Positions 17,972-25,629 are shown, counted from the stretch's first letter. The stretch: DNA of 49,060 nt from Brachyspira sp. G79 (GCF_002379365.1 NZ_JQIU01000008.1:2155504-2204563); one strand, 5' to 3'. A program made the numbers and translations. The notes: generated by a model not told the origin, from the sequence alone.

Positions 17972-18130
17972 ATTGTTATGTTCGCCTACGCCTTGAGGCT
18001 TGACTTAATAAATTAAGTCAAGGGCTTCGGCTCACTTATTATTGTTATGTTCGCCTATGCCTTGAGGCTTGACTTAATAAATTAAGTCACACGTCTGTGT
18101 CACTGCGGGAAGGGCTTCAGCTCACTTATT
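17972..18130. repeat. Tandem direct repeat with inner palindrome
   Basis: Two units, 17972-18040 and 18041-18130. Each begins ATTGTTATGTTCGCCTA and contains GCCTTGAGG then a palindrome TTGACTTAATAAATTAAGTCA, and ends GGCTTC-GCTCACTTATT. The second unit has a 21-base insertion around GTCTGTGTCACTGCGGGA. Similar GGTCGGCTCACTTGTTATTGTTATG ends occur at about 37050 and 39520. It lies between capsid and decoration genes. Confidence 0.8.
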
Positions 18131-18197
18131 TATTACTATGATAGTATTAAAATGCAGTATTTCTTGAATTGTATACGGTGTGAATAAGAAATTAATA

Positions 18198-18566
18198 TCA
18201 TACAGATTTCAAAAGTATCTCTACATAATTGCTGCCGCCTCTTATAACTATTCCTACTCCATGACCGTCTAATGATTTTTTGAATCCGCTATCACTAGCT
18301 GTTACAATATCTCCTGCTACAACACTTTCAGCTACAACTGCATTCACTATTCCGTCATAGCAAACCGATATTGTATTTGCCTTTAATCCAAACTCCTGAT
18401 AGGAAAAAGCGTCTTCCAAGGCAACTCCTACAAATACACTTCCATCACTGTATAGAGAGAAAACACCTTTTCCATTATCATTTTTTATTGTTACAGGAAA
18501 ACCTTTTTTAGGTAAATTAGCCTCATCGCTATGAATACCTGCTTTTATTATAGACCCTTGTGCCAT
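18198..18566 (-). CDS. Head decoration protein candidate (about 13 kDa)
   Basis: 122 residues, soluble and beta-rich: KKGFPVTIKNDNGKGVFSLY, LKANTISVCYDGIVNAVVAESVVAGDIVTAS, then a C-terminal GVGIVIRGGSNYVEILL. The segment VVAGDIVTAS-(x)-GVGI is typical of DUF2190-like small capsid-associated proteins, which are encoded between the protease and the major capsid gene, exactly its place here. An AGGAG site lies 4 bases before ATG. The size also agrees with a 13-kDa VSH-1 protein, which is weak support. Confidence 0.6.
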   Translation of the reverse strand: MAQGSIIKAGIHSDEANLPKKGFPVTIKNDNGKGVFSLYSDGSVFVGVALEDAFSYQEFGLKANTISVCYDGIVNAVVAESVVAGDIVTASDSGFKKSLDGHGVGIVIRGGSNYVEILLKSV

Positions 18567-18661
18567 TTAAACTCCTATTATTTCCTACGCTAATATAAGA
18601 CAACAAATTAATTTCACTTTTTATTACGTATAAAATGATTTATCTAAATATATGCTAATAC

Positions 18662-19642
18662 TTATTTAAAAAGTTTAGCTATTTCACTATACTTATTTTC
18701 TTCACTTAATGCTGATAAATTAATCTTCTCTGTGCCTCCTACTCCAATAGGTACTAAATCATTTCTTACTATTGACATTATCTCTTCTTTACTTAGTCCA
18801 GCCTTAAAAAGTTTTCTTGCCTTTGCGTATGTAGAGCTTTCTGATTTTGAAGAGCATCTTACAGCATTCTGACTTTCTGCATATTCATTACACCAATCTC
18901 CGTAAGTTATAGCTGAAAGATTTAATTCTTTATTATTGGAAGCATTATTAGATAAGTTGGATAAATTATTTAAATCTTTATTGTAGGCTTTATTGTTACT
19001 CTCTTTATTCACTTTTAAATTGTCTTCTCTTAATTTTTCTGCTACAATATCAATAATAATATTCTGAATATCTTCATCATTTTTAAATAAATAAACTAAC
19101 TCTTCTCTAGCTTGCTTTTCTATTTCTTTATCTTCGCTTAATAATTTTTCTAATACACTTTTTAATTTTTGCATGTATCCTCCGTTAATATTCTCTTCAC
19201 TGTTTATAATGGCACTAGCACAAAGCAAATCTACATTACGGCTTGCAGGATATTCTACTGCAGCAACAGCTTTTATTTCGCAATTCTCCCAATAAATAAA
19301 ATCTTCATCTTCATAAGATCTTTTACCAACCATCTCAATAGAAGGATAAAAAGATTTTTTCTCTGTTACACTATCATCAAACCATTCTATAACAGCATAA
19401 AGTCCAATAGCCTCATTATCTTTTTCTAAACTTAAAACCTTTCCAATAGCTTCTCTTTCATCATCTTCTTTATGCCCCTTATAAACAAATATTTCTATAG
19501 TGCTTTTTTCAAATGAGTTTATAAGCTCATCAATATTTTTTTCTGTGATTTTATTAGTTTTAGTTCCAGCAAAAGTATTTTTTGAAAGGGGGATATACTG
19601 CTTGAAACTATCCCCTAAAATTTTGTATTTCTTTTTAATCAT
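18662..19642 (-). CDS. Prohead protease with scaffold-like C-terminus (Mu gpI-like)
   Basis: 326 residues. The N-terminal half carries the Mu protease-type pattern: TIEIFVYKGHKEDDER, IGKVLSLEKDNE, LYAVIEWFDDSVTEKKSFYPSIEM, CEIKAVAAVEYPASRN. A C-terminal acidic/Asn-rich region (residues 160-326) with predicted helices fits a scaffolding part released during maturation. Such a protease-scaffold fusion normally lies upstream of the decoration and capsid genes, as here. An AAGGAG site precedes ATG. A repeated ACTTATA box lies about 70 bases upstream. Confidence 0.7.
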   Translation of the reverse strand: MIKKKYKILGDSFKQYIPLSKNTFAGTKTNKITEKNIDELINSFEKSTIEIFVYKGHKEDDEREAIGKVLSLEKDNEAIGLYAVIEWFDDSVTEKKSFYPSIEMVGKRSYEDEDFIYWENCEIKAVAAVEYPASRNVDLLCASAIINSEENINGGYMQKLKSVLEKLLSEDKEIEKQAREELVYLFKNDEDIQNIIIDIVAEKLREDNLKVNKESNNKAYNKDLNNLSNLSNNASNNKELNLSAITYGDWCNEYAESQNAVRCSSKSESSTYAKARKLFKAGLSKEEIMSIVRNDLVPIGVGGTEKINLSALSEENKYSEIAKLFK

Positions 19643-20035
19643 TTTATCTCCTTAAATTATAAATATTAATCTATATTGAAATGATTTTTTATTATTTATA
19701 TATCTATAGCAAAAAATATTAGTGATTATAAGTCATATTTATTTTGTCAATTTTTATATTTTTATAAATCTATTATCAACTTTTTTGTCGCACAAAAAAG
19801 TTTTTATCTTTCAGATACGCTTCGAGAAAAACGTAAGTGCTATTACATATATAAATGTTATACTCATATACTAAATAAAGATTCAATATACGAACGGTAA
19901 TACTCATTATTTTATAAAGCTAAAATATGTACGGCTTAGTAATTATAATTATTTAATATTGTTAGCAATCAGAGATTATTTATTATCCCTATACTTATAT
20001 CAAAAAATATAAGTGATTATAAGTTCATCAAAATA
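19643..20035. other. Gene-free spacer with short repeats
   Basis: Holds two copies of a 23-base box (19711-19733 and 20002-20024; minus strand ACTTATAATCACTTATA or near). It also holds an AACTTTTTTGTCGCACAAAAAAGTT palindrome-like module (about 19788) of the kind seen in the mosaic repeats at 27607 and 39289. No gene seen. Confidence 0.5.
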
Positions 20036-20069
20036 AAAAAGGCTCGGTAAATTAATACCAAGCCTTTTA
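20036..20069 (-). terminator. Terminator after the Rpn gene
   Basis: AAAAGGCTCGGTA pairs with TACCAAGCCTTTT (one C/A bulge position) around a 6-base loop. T-rich sequence is present on either side. It closes the portal-Rpn transcript on the minus strand. Confidence 0.7.
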
Positions 20070-20096
20070 TTTATCAATATTAAAAAATATATATAA

Positions 20097-20936
20097 TTAT
20101 AAATACTCTATTTCATCTAAACTCAAACCCGTAGCCTCGCTTATAAATTTATTGTCAAGCCCTGACCTTTTTAGATTTTTAGCTATAAAAATCGCTTTAT
20201 TTTTGCCTCCTTTTTCTTCTGCTTTGATCAATTCTATATTCATCATTTCTTTTTGAAAATATTCATCTATTTCTTTTTTTCTGTAAGTATCTATCAACGG
20301 TTCATTATGTATGAATGATTCAGATTTTTCTTTTACTTCATCAAATATAGTATTTTCTTTTAATAATACAGACATATCCTCTCCTTTAAAAAATTTTAAC
20401 CAAGATAAAAACTCTTTTTGTAAATCATCATAATTATTTGAATGAAATTTTGGAAGTTCTATGAAATGAAGCTGACAATCTTCTGTGAGAATTTTATTAT
20501 AATTTATTTCTTTTAATACATAACAAGTATGAATATAATCTATATCCTTAACTAATCTGAAATTTAAAATATTAATACTTATAACAGGTGTTAATTTATT
20601 ATATATATCATTTTTATTTAATCTTACACTATAACTGCTAGCCCAATAAAATAAAACTCTTTTTATGAATGATTCATTGCCTTGTAATTGTATTTCTATA
20701 ATGACAATTTCACCATCTTCTGTAATGCATTTTATATCCATTACAGATTCTTTTGAATTAATATATTTACTCAAATTAAAAGGATTCAATATTTCAACTT
20801 TGCAAAAAGTTTTCATATTCATATTTTTCATAACTGAATTAATAAAATTCAAAACTATTTTTTCATTTCCAATATCTGAAAATAAATAACGAATATCTTC
20901 TCTCATCATAATTTTATTATACTTATATTCAATCAA
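20097..20936 (-). CDS. Rpn family PD-(D/E)XK nuclease (recombination-promoting)
   Basis: 279 residues. The nuclease core is visible at residues 70-95: MDIKCITEDGEIVIIEIQLQ, giving D-x(n)-E-x-Q in the PD-(D/E)XK order. RVLFYWASSY and LTPVISINIL follow, all typical of the Rpn/YhgA-like 'transposase-nuclease' family. The C-terminus has the usual short helical tail (IAKNLKRSGLDNKFISEATGLSLDEIEYL). Its paralogue at 36011-36880 aligns over the whole length. The gene starts 27 bases after portal and has its own terminator, so it splits the head operon and looks inserted. Confidence 0.82.
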   Translation of the reverse strand: MIEYKYNKIMMREDIRYLFSDIGNEKIVLNFINSVMKNMNMKTFCKVEILNPFNLSKYINSKESVMDIKCITEDGEIVIIEIQLQGNESFIKRVLFYWASSYSVRLNKNDIYNKLTPVISINILNFRLVKDIDYIHTCYVLKEINYNKILTEDCQLHFIELPKFHSNNYDDLQKEFLSWLKFFKGEDMSVLLKENTIFDEVKEKSESFIHNEPLIDTYRKKEIDEYFQKEMMNIELIKAEEKGGKNKAIFIAKNLKRSGLDNKFISEATGLSLDEIEYL

Positions 20937-20962
20937 ATTGTCAAAATTTTTTATTGATGATT

Positions 20963-22204
20963 TTACTCTGATTTTCTAATTACAGAATGAGAAACTCTAA
21001 AATAATCGCATTCTCCAGACAGTCTTAAACTTTTAAAATTCAAATCAAAATATCTTTTAATAAAACTGTTGTTAATATAATTGATTATACCAGAAACTAT
21101 ATCGCTCGCCATAAGAACAGCATTGTCCTGAGTAAGTTCTGCTAATGATTTAGTAGCTCCTTTGTTTAGACCAAGTGCTTTAATATCTACACCTTTATTT
21201 TTAAATAATGCCGAAAGCATGCTGTCTCTAAAATTATACCATTCATTAGCATCAATACTTTCTATCTTTTCTATCTTACCATATTTGGAGATAAAAATTC
21301 CGCCTCCATTATTTACGAAATTTCTTATCTCTCTCTCTGCCTCCTTACGCTTTGAATCATTAAGCTCAGTATTTGCTATAAAATTAAAACTATGCTCGCC
21401 TATATTTTTTAAATTGCGGTTAAAACTATTATCCATAGATTCTAAAATCTGCCAAAGTGAATATGCACTGTATAAAAAAGGCTTTCCTATAATATCGCCT
21501 TCAATGCTTCCATAACTTGCATAACCTGCTAAAGCTAAATCAAAATCTATATTTATAATGCTTGCTTCATCATCACTATACAAACTATTAAAAATTTCTT
21601 TACGACTTTTTATAATGCTTATGCTTTTGATTTCATCACTGTCATCTTCATCAAAATGGAATCTGTATATTGAAGAAGGATCATAATATTTAAACCCTCT
21701 AAGTCCGTCAAGTCTTCCCTTAAATCCGTAAGCCTTTGCAGATACAACTTCGAGTTTCGGAGTAAAAAAACAAAATCCGTAAACCAAAGCATTATAAGTA
21801 ACATTAACTATTAAGTTTTTAAGTCCGCCAGACCTTTTAAACTGATTTACAAAAAAATTATATGCATTATTTACTCTTTCATTATCTTCGCATTCTTTGG
21901 GCTTTTCTACAAAATAATCAAAAGAATTAATAACTCCTCTGTAAAACTGAAGTATAGGCTCAAGATAAATAGAACTCTCCATTCTCTTGCAGGTTAATGC
22001 CCATTTATGAGGAAATGAAAAATCATCGCTCTCATCTCCCCTATTATATATTACATTAGGAACGCCAGAATTATAACTCTTTGTGGATATTCTGTTTAAT
22101 TCATCATTTAATTTTTCTATTTCTCTGTTTTTATCTTTTAATTTATTATCATATTCTTCAATAATTTTTTCTATTTGTGATTGTTTATTTTCTATATTTT
22201 GCAT
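20963..22204 (-). CDS. Phage portal protein, probable
   Basis: 413 residues. An N-terminal coiled coil (residues 1-40) is followed by SFPHKWALTCKRMESSIYLEPILQFYRG. Next come NAYNFFVNQFKRSGGLKNLI, ALVYGFCFFTP, DGLRGFKYYDPSSIYRF and AYSLWQILESMDNSFNRN. This series (helical entry, 'YG' core, wing, and a long C-terminal helix with LTQDNAVLMASDIVSGIINYINN) resembles DUF935/gp29-type portals. In that scheme it is the ring at the capsid vertex through which DNA passes. It is first in the cluster; terminase genes, expected upstream, are absent from the window. Confidence 0.6.
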   Translation of the reverse strand: MQNIENKQSQIEKIIEEYDNKLKDKNREIEKLNDELNRISTKSYNSGVPNVIYNRGDESDDFSFPHKWALTCKRMESSIYLEPILQFYRGVINSFDYFVEKPKECEDNERVNNAYNFFVNQFKRSGGLKNLIVNVTYNALVYGFCFFTPKLEVVSAKAYGFKGRLDGLRGFKYYDPSSIYRFHFDEDDSDEIKSISIIKSRKEIFNSLYSDDEASIINIDFDLALAGYASYGSIEGDIIGKPFLYSAYSLWQILESMDNSFNRNLKNIGEHSFNFIANTELNDSKRKEAEREIRNFVNNGGGIFISKYGKIEKIESIDANEWYNFRDSMLSALFKNKGVDIKALGLNKGATKSLAELTQDNAVLMASDIVSGIINYINNSFIKRYFDLNFKSLRLSGECDYFRVSHSVIRKSE

Positions 22205-22243
22205 AAATGAAAACCTATTAAAAATTAATCTTTATACTAATAA

Positions 22244-22430
22244 CAAAAAATATAAGTGATTATAAGTTTTTATTGTATACACTTGTAAGACATGATTACT
22301 ACTATTTGATAATAATTTCAATACTTGCACTTTCGCGAAGCGTATTCGAGCTTGTCGAGGATATAAGTTCTTTTTGCGGCGGGAAAATAACAATAAAAAA
22401 ATTGACAAACTTAAAAAGTTTCAGTATAAA
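22244..22430. repeat. Mosaic repeat with ACTTATA box and embedded promoter-like module
   Basis: Begins with the third copy of the ACTTATA box (22244-22267, just upstream of portal). It continues with ACTTGCACTTTCGCGAAGCG, AGTTCTTTTTGCGGCGGGAAAA and ends in TTGACAAACTTAAAAAGTTTCAG-TATAAA. The last two modules recur at 38215-38287. No gene lies in the 341-base spacer. Confidence 0.65.
22402..22430 (+). promoter_or_regulatory. Consensus-like promoter module within repeat
   Basis: TTGACA, 17-base spacer, TATAAA on the plus strand. It points toward the 3' end of the Ro-like gene, so any transcript would be antisense. Confidence 0.4.
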
Positions 22431-22545
22431 AATAAAATCATTAATAGTGTATTAATTCAAAATATAAAAAATGGTGGCTGGTGTACTTTTTATGGCAATA
22501 CCTAAAATTATTACTAACCGTGCATTAAGTGAAATTATATTTATA

Positions 22546-24045
22546 TCAATCCTTTATATTAATACTATAATCTTTCAAAGTATCTAATATTAATAGCATT
22601 GACAGTTCATCTTGATTTGTTAAATCGTATTTATCTATATTGATTATATTCTTTATAGCATTCTGACTTCTTCCAGAAACAAATAATACATCATCATTTT
22701 TTAAAGCAGGCATTATTCTGCTTAATGAGTTTACATTCCAGAAAATTATTCTAGGAAGTTTGTAATTATTTTTATTAAATATTTCTTTCCAATATTCAAA
22801 ATTAGTTTTATTTGTAAGTTCGCATTGATTAAACTCCATATCAGAAATTATTATTATATATTTAGGGAGCTCCTCCTGTGCTACATAATTGTTTACAGCA
22901 GTGTCAAGTAATGCTTTAAATACAGAATCAATATTTGTACTATAATCAACAGATGATCTTAAAACATAATCAACTGCATCAACAATATTATTTATATTTG
23001 ATATGTCATGCATTTTAGAATTACCGCAGAAATCTATAAAATGATTATGAAATGCAGACTTATTTAACTGTGCTATATATATTGCCAAAGCTACAGAGCA
23101 TATTAATGGTTCACCATTCAAAGCCATTCCCATACTTCCAGATACATCGCATGCTGCTATTGTATTTAAATTATTATCTCCAAAAATATTTGGAAGATTT
23201 TTCCAAGTTAAATCAAATTCTTCTCTTCTCGATTTTTTATCTTCTTCGTCACAGTCTAAAATCTCTCTTATAACATCAAAAGGAGTTAAGACGCTTGTAT
23301 TTAATTTTACTTTTCCTAGTTTTACATCTTCAAAAAAATTATTATATCTTTTTTCATCATTTCTAATAAATGCTTTAGAGTATTTTCTCATAGCAAGTGC
23401 AGGAACTGAAGAATAATTAAATGTATAATCTTTTTCTCTTAAATTATTTTCTATTATTTTTATTTTCTTTCTTAAAGCAGATAAAGTTTTTCTATATTCT
23501 TTAGTGTTTATATTTAAAAGTTTTATTAGTTCTATTGAAATGCTTCTTGTATTTTTTGATGATGTATTTTCACTAGGAAGCCATTTAGCAAGAAGTGAAA
23601 CATTATCAGTAGTTTTATCTTTATTTAATTGTTCTAATATTATATTTTTTGTAAAGTCAGAAATATTTTTATTTTCTCTATTCTTATACCATATATAAAT
23701 AATATCGTCCCATCTTCCAAGCTCTGGTATAATTTTTAAGATTTCTATTGCTGTTAGAGTATGATTTTGCCTAATCATAATATTTATATATTTCCTAAAA
23801 ACTTCTCTCTCACCAATACCTTTTCTTATATCTCTCAAATACATTATACATTTAGCTGTAAGTTCAGGACTTTCTCTCCAAGCGTCTATAAAATATTTTA
23901 ATAATTCATCGCCTGTTTTTAGTCTGCTTGCTCCCATAGTTGCAAATAAATCTATTACACCATTTAATGATGAAATATTAGTATCAGCAAAATTTTGCGT
24001 ATAAGTTTTATTAAAAGAATTTTTAAGCGAATCTAAAAAAGGCAT
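22546..24045 (-). CDS. Ro60-like protein: DUF2828-type helical repeats plus vWA domain
   Basis: 499 residues. The N-terminal part (20-230) is all-helical with the pattern GVIDLFATMGASR, LTAKCIMYLRDIRKGIGERE, FRKYINIMIR, IPELGRWDD, as in TROVE/DUF2828 proteins. The C-terminal vWA domain (about 300-480) has a complete MIDAS: IAACDVSGSMG (DxSxS), a threonine region near DYSTNIDS, and IIISDMEF. Ro60 uses the same layout, a ring of helical repeats closed by a vWA domain, to bind Y RNA and misfolded RNA. Two structured small RNAs and a perfect promoter lie immediately upstream on the same strand, strengthening the RNA-binding idea. No rtcB is nearby. A good AGGAG site precedes ATG. The link to Ro is inference. 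Confidence 0.75.
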   Translation of the reverse strand: MPFLDSLKNSFNKTYTQNFADTNISSLNGVIDLFATMGASRLKTGDELLKYFIDAWRESPELTAKCIMYLRDIRKGIGEREVFRKYINIMIRQNHTLTAIEILKIIPELGRWDDIIYIWYKNRENKNISDFTKNIILEQLNKDKTTDNVSLLAKWLPSENTSSKNTRSISIELIKLLNINTKEYRKTLSALRKKIKIIENNLREKDYTFNYSSVPALAMRKYSKAFIRNDEKRYNNFFEDVKLGKVKLNTSVLTPFDVIREILDCDEEDKKSRREEFDLTWKNLPNIFGDNNLNTIAACDVSGSMGMALNGEPLICSVALAIYIAQLNKSAFHNHFIDFCGNSKMHDISNINNIVDAVDYVLRSSVDYSTNIDSVFKALLDTAVNNYVAQEELPKYIIIISDMEFNQCELTNKTNFEYWKEIFNKNNYKLPRIIFWNVNSLSRIMPALKNDDVLFVSGRSQNAIKNIINIDKYDLTNQDELSMLLILDTLKDYSINIKD

Positions 24046-24080
24046 AAAATTAATTCTCCTATAATAAAGGTTCTATAATA

Positions 24081-24118
24081 AAAAATATTCTATGCCTATA
24101 ATAAAATAAGCATAGAAT
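24081..24118 (-). terminator. Hairpin between the small RNAs and the Ro-like gene
   Basis: ATTCTATGC (24118-24110) pairs perfectly with GCATAGAAT (24095-24087), followed by ATTTTTTATT. It could end the small-RNA transcript or attenuate read-through into the protein gene. Confidence 0.6.
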
Positions 24119-24126
24119 AAAAAAAC

Positions 24127-24207
24127 TAGACACGATATACACCATTAAAAATGGCTAAAGGATTTGAACCTTCTTACTACCAGAAAATAAATTGCTGTTC
24201 GTGTCTA
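24127..24207 (-). ncRNA. Candidate Y-RNA-like small RNA 2, with tRNA T-arm mimic
   Basis: 81 nt closed by a perfect 9-bp stem (TAGACACGA with TCGTGTCTA) and followed by AGTTTTTTT. Inside, GAAGG-TTCAAAT-CCTTT (24173-24157) is a 5-bp stem with a 7-base canonical T-loop, exactly as in tRNA. Next comes a second hairpin CCATT-TTT-AATGG (24154-24142). There is no anticodon arm and no acceptor-like 3' end, so it is not a tRNA gene. Bacterial Y RNAs combine a closing helix that binds Ro with a tRNA-like module, and they are usually encoded next to the Ro gene, as here. It shares AACAGCAAT-TATTT with small RNA 1. Confidence 0.65.
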
Positions 24208-24220
24208 AAAAATAAAAAAC

Positions 24221-24272
24221 TAGATTCCATTTAATCCAGATTGTGGCTTAAATATATTGCTGTTGGAATCTA
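24221..24272 (-). ncRNA. Candidate small RNA 1, paired with the Ro-like gene
   Basis: 52 nt bounded by a perfect 9-bp stem (TAGATTCCA with TGGAATCTA), followed by a T-rich tract. The 5' side after the stem, ACAGCAATATATTT, matches small RNA 2, so the two are modules of one family. It begins 7 bases after the -10 box of a perfect promoter, where transcription should start. It lacks the T-arm. Together they may be one transcript processed into two, or RNA 1 may be a truncated variant. Confidence 0.55.
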
Positions 24273-24278
24273 TTTTTC

Positions 24279-24307
24279 ATTATATTACTGATTATTAATT
24301 TTGTCAA
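24279..24307 (-). promoter_or_regulatory. Perfect sigma-70 consensus promoter for the small RNAs
   Basis: TTGACA (24307-24302), exactly 17 bases, TATAAT (24284-24279). The next 7 bases lead to the first base of the small RNA 1 stem. This is the only exact match to both hexamers with ideal spacing that I found here. Confidence 0.75.
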
Positions 24308-24344
24308 TCTTTTAGATGGAGTATGTAGATTATAAACTATTTCA

Positions 24345-24410
24345 TTAGTCTTTTATATCAATATTATAATCTTTTAAAGTATCTAATATTAAAAGCATTG
24401 ATAATAACAG
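24345..24410 (-). pseudogene. Fossil 3' end of a second Ro-like gene
   Basis: The minus strand reads LSMLLILDTLKDYNIDIKD and a stop. The last residues of the intact gene are LSMLLILDTLKDYSINIKD and a stop, with the DNA also close. Only about 20 codons remain; upstream sequence belongs to the DUF3592 gene's end. It implies an earlier tandem copy, with the small RNAs lying between the two genes. Confidence 0.8.
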
Positions 24411-24418
24411 CAATACAG

Positions 24419-24850
24419 CTATCTATTTTTATTTACAATATAAAGTCCAAAATAAATTATTGGCAATCCTATAACAATGCTTAATATATAAGAAATACTA
24501 TCAGAAAGCGGAAGTTTTATATTTTTTGGTTCATCAGGATCATACCATAAAGGCAATTCATCGCCTACTTTTCTAAATGGATAATGACTTCTTAAAGTAG
24601 CATATAATGTTCCATGATTATCAGCTTCATAACTTATTACCATTACCTTTTTATATCTAATTTTTCTAGGATTATATACTATTTTTTTTCTATCTAACTT
24701 TTCAACCACTCCTACAGTATGAATATAATTTCTTGTATTAATAAAAGAAAAGAATCCTACTACCCCCTCCAAAGTTAAAGCTATTCCTGCCAAACATACT
24801 AATATTTTTTCTATAATTGAAATAATTGAAATTTTTTTTCTATTCATCAT
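24419..24850 (-). CDS. DUF3592-type membrane protein
   Basis: 143 residues with two transmembrane helices (about 12-34 and 118-137). Between them is a periplasmic domain with VGVVEKLDRKK, KVMVISYEADNHG, HYPFRKVGDELPLWYDPDEPKNIKL. The pattern 'V.Y.v.g....~ ....G..v.v.Y.P.nP' is the DUF3592 signature. The function is unknown. GGAG lies before ATG. It ends next to the fossil Ro-like fragment, so a deletion or insertion joined them. Confidence 0.7.
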   Translation of the reverse strand: MMNRKKISIISIIEKILVCLAGIALTLEGVVGFFSFINTRNYIHTVGVVEKLDRKKIVYNPRKIRYKKVMVISYEADNHGTLYATLRSHYPFRKVGDELPLWYDPDEPKNIKLPLSDSISYILSIVIGLPIIYFGLYIVNKNR

Positions 24851-24977
24851 TAGAACTCCAAAAAGATTTCATATATAATCTTGTAAAGTAGTTTTGAAAC
24901 AAGTATAACATTTTTAAATTCATAATTTAACAAATTAAAAAATCTTGTAATACACTTACAAAAATATAAATAATTAA

Positions 24978-25625
24978 TTATTTTTTAGAAAAACTATTCT
25001 CTTCGCCTTTAAGCATTCTTTTATAATTAGGTATATGCTTTATTATTATGAATATAGCAAGAAGTATCGCTATAGGAAGAAGAACAATATAATTTATATT
25101 AAAAAATATTCTGTATAAGAAATTAGCCTTAAAATATAAAATACTCAAAACTATAGGAAAAGCTATAGCCCCGCATGTAGAACCTATAGCAACAGTTTTT
25201 TTGGAAGAAAATAATCCTATAAAGAAAAATACCATAGTAATAAGAAGGCTTATAGGAGCAAGCATAAACATAGAACCTGCACTTGTAGCAACACCCTTAC
25301 CGCCTTTAAATCCCAAAAATATAGAAAATACATGCCCAAGTATAGAAGCCACAGCACATGCCACTAAAATATAACTATGAGTAGAGAGCATATCAGCAAG
25401 TATAAAAGAAGGTACTAATACAGCAATCATACCCTTTCCTATATCAAGTATATAGGCAGCAATACCTGCTTTCTTTCCGCATACACGAAGAACATTACTA
25501 GCACCGGGGTTACAGCTTCCCTCTTTTCTTACATCGTGTCCGTTTATTTTTCCTATTATAAATGAAAAAGGAATAGCTCCTATTATATAGGATACTGCTA
25601 TACTTATGATAATTTTTAAAAGCAT
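24978..25625 (-). CDS. plsY: Acyl-phosphate:glycerol-3-phosphate acyltransferase PlsY
   Basis: About 215 residues from ATG at 25625. That start is chosen because GGAGG lies directly before it and overlaps the der stop region; the longer frame would run into der. PlsY acylates glycerol-3-phosphate using acyl-phosphate, the first step of phospholipid synthesis, in the inner membrane. Motifs: SYIIGAIPFSFIIGK, GSCNPGASNVLRVCGKK and GHVFSIFLGFKGGKGVATSAG, with five to seven helices. It is translationally coupled to der. Fully typical. Confidence 0.93.
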   Translation of the reverse strand: MLLKIIISIAVSYIIGAIPFSFIIGKINGHDVRKEGSCNPGASNVLRVCGKKAGIAAYILDIGKGMIAVLVPSFILADMLSTHSYILVACAVASILGHVFSIFLGFKGGKGVATSAGSMFMLAPISLLITMVFFFIGLFSSKKTVAIGSTCGAIAFPIVLSILYFKANFLYRIFFNINYIVLLPIAILLAIFIIIKHIPNYKRMLKGEENSFSKK

Positions 25626-25629
25626 ATTT

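Noticed and set aside
17972-18130. CRISPR array
   Set aside because: Only two units, 70-90 bases long, with no short regular spacers and no cas genes.
20097-20936. Insertion sequence
   Set aside because: The Rpn gene has no terminal inverted repeats or target duplication that I can see; the shared repeats are on the flanks of many spacers.
24127-24207. A tRNA gene suggested by the TTCAAAT T-loop
   Set aside because: No acceptor stem with a discriminator, no anticodon arm and no D-arm. The closing helix is 9 bp and is followed by a T tract, so it is a structured small RNA rather than a tRNA.
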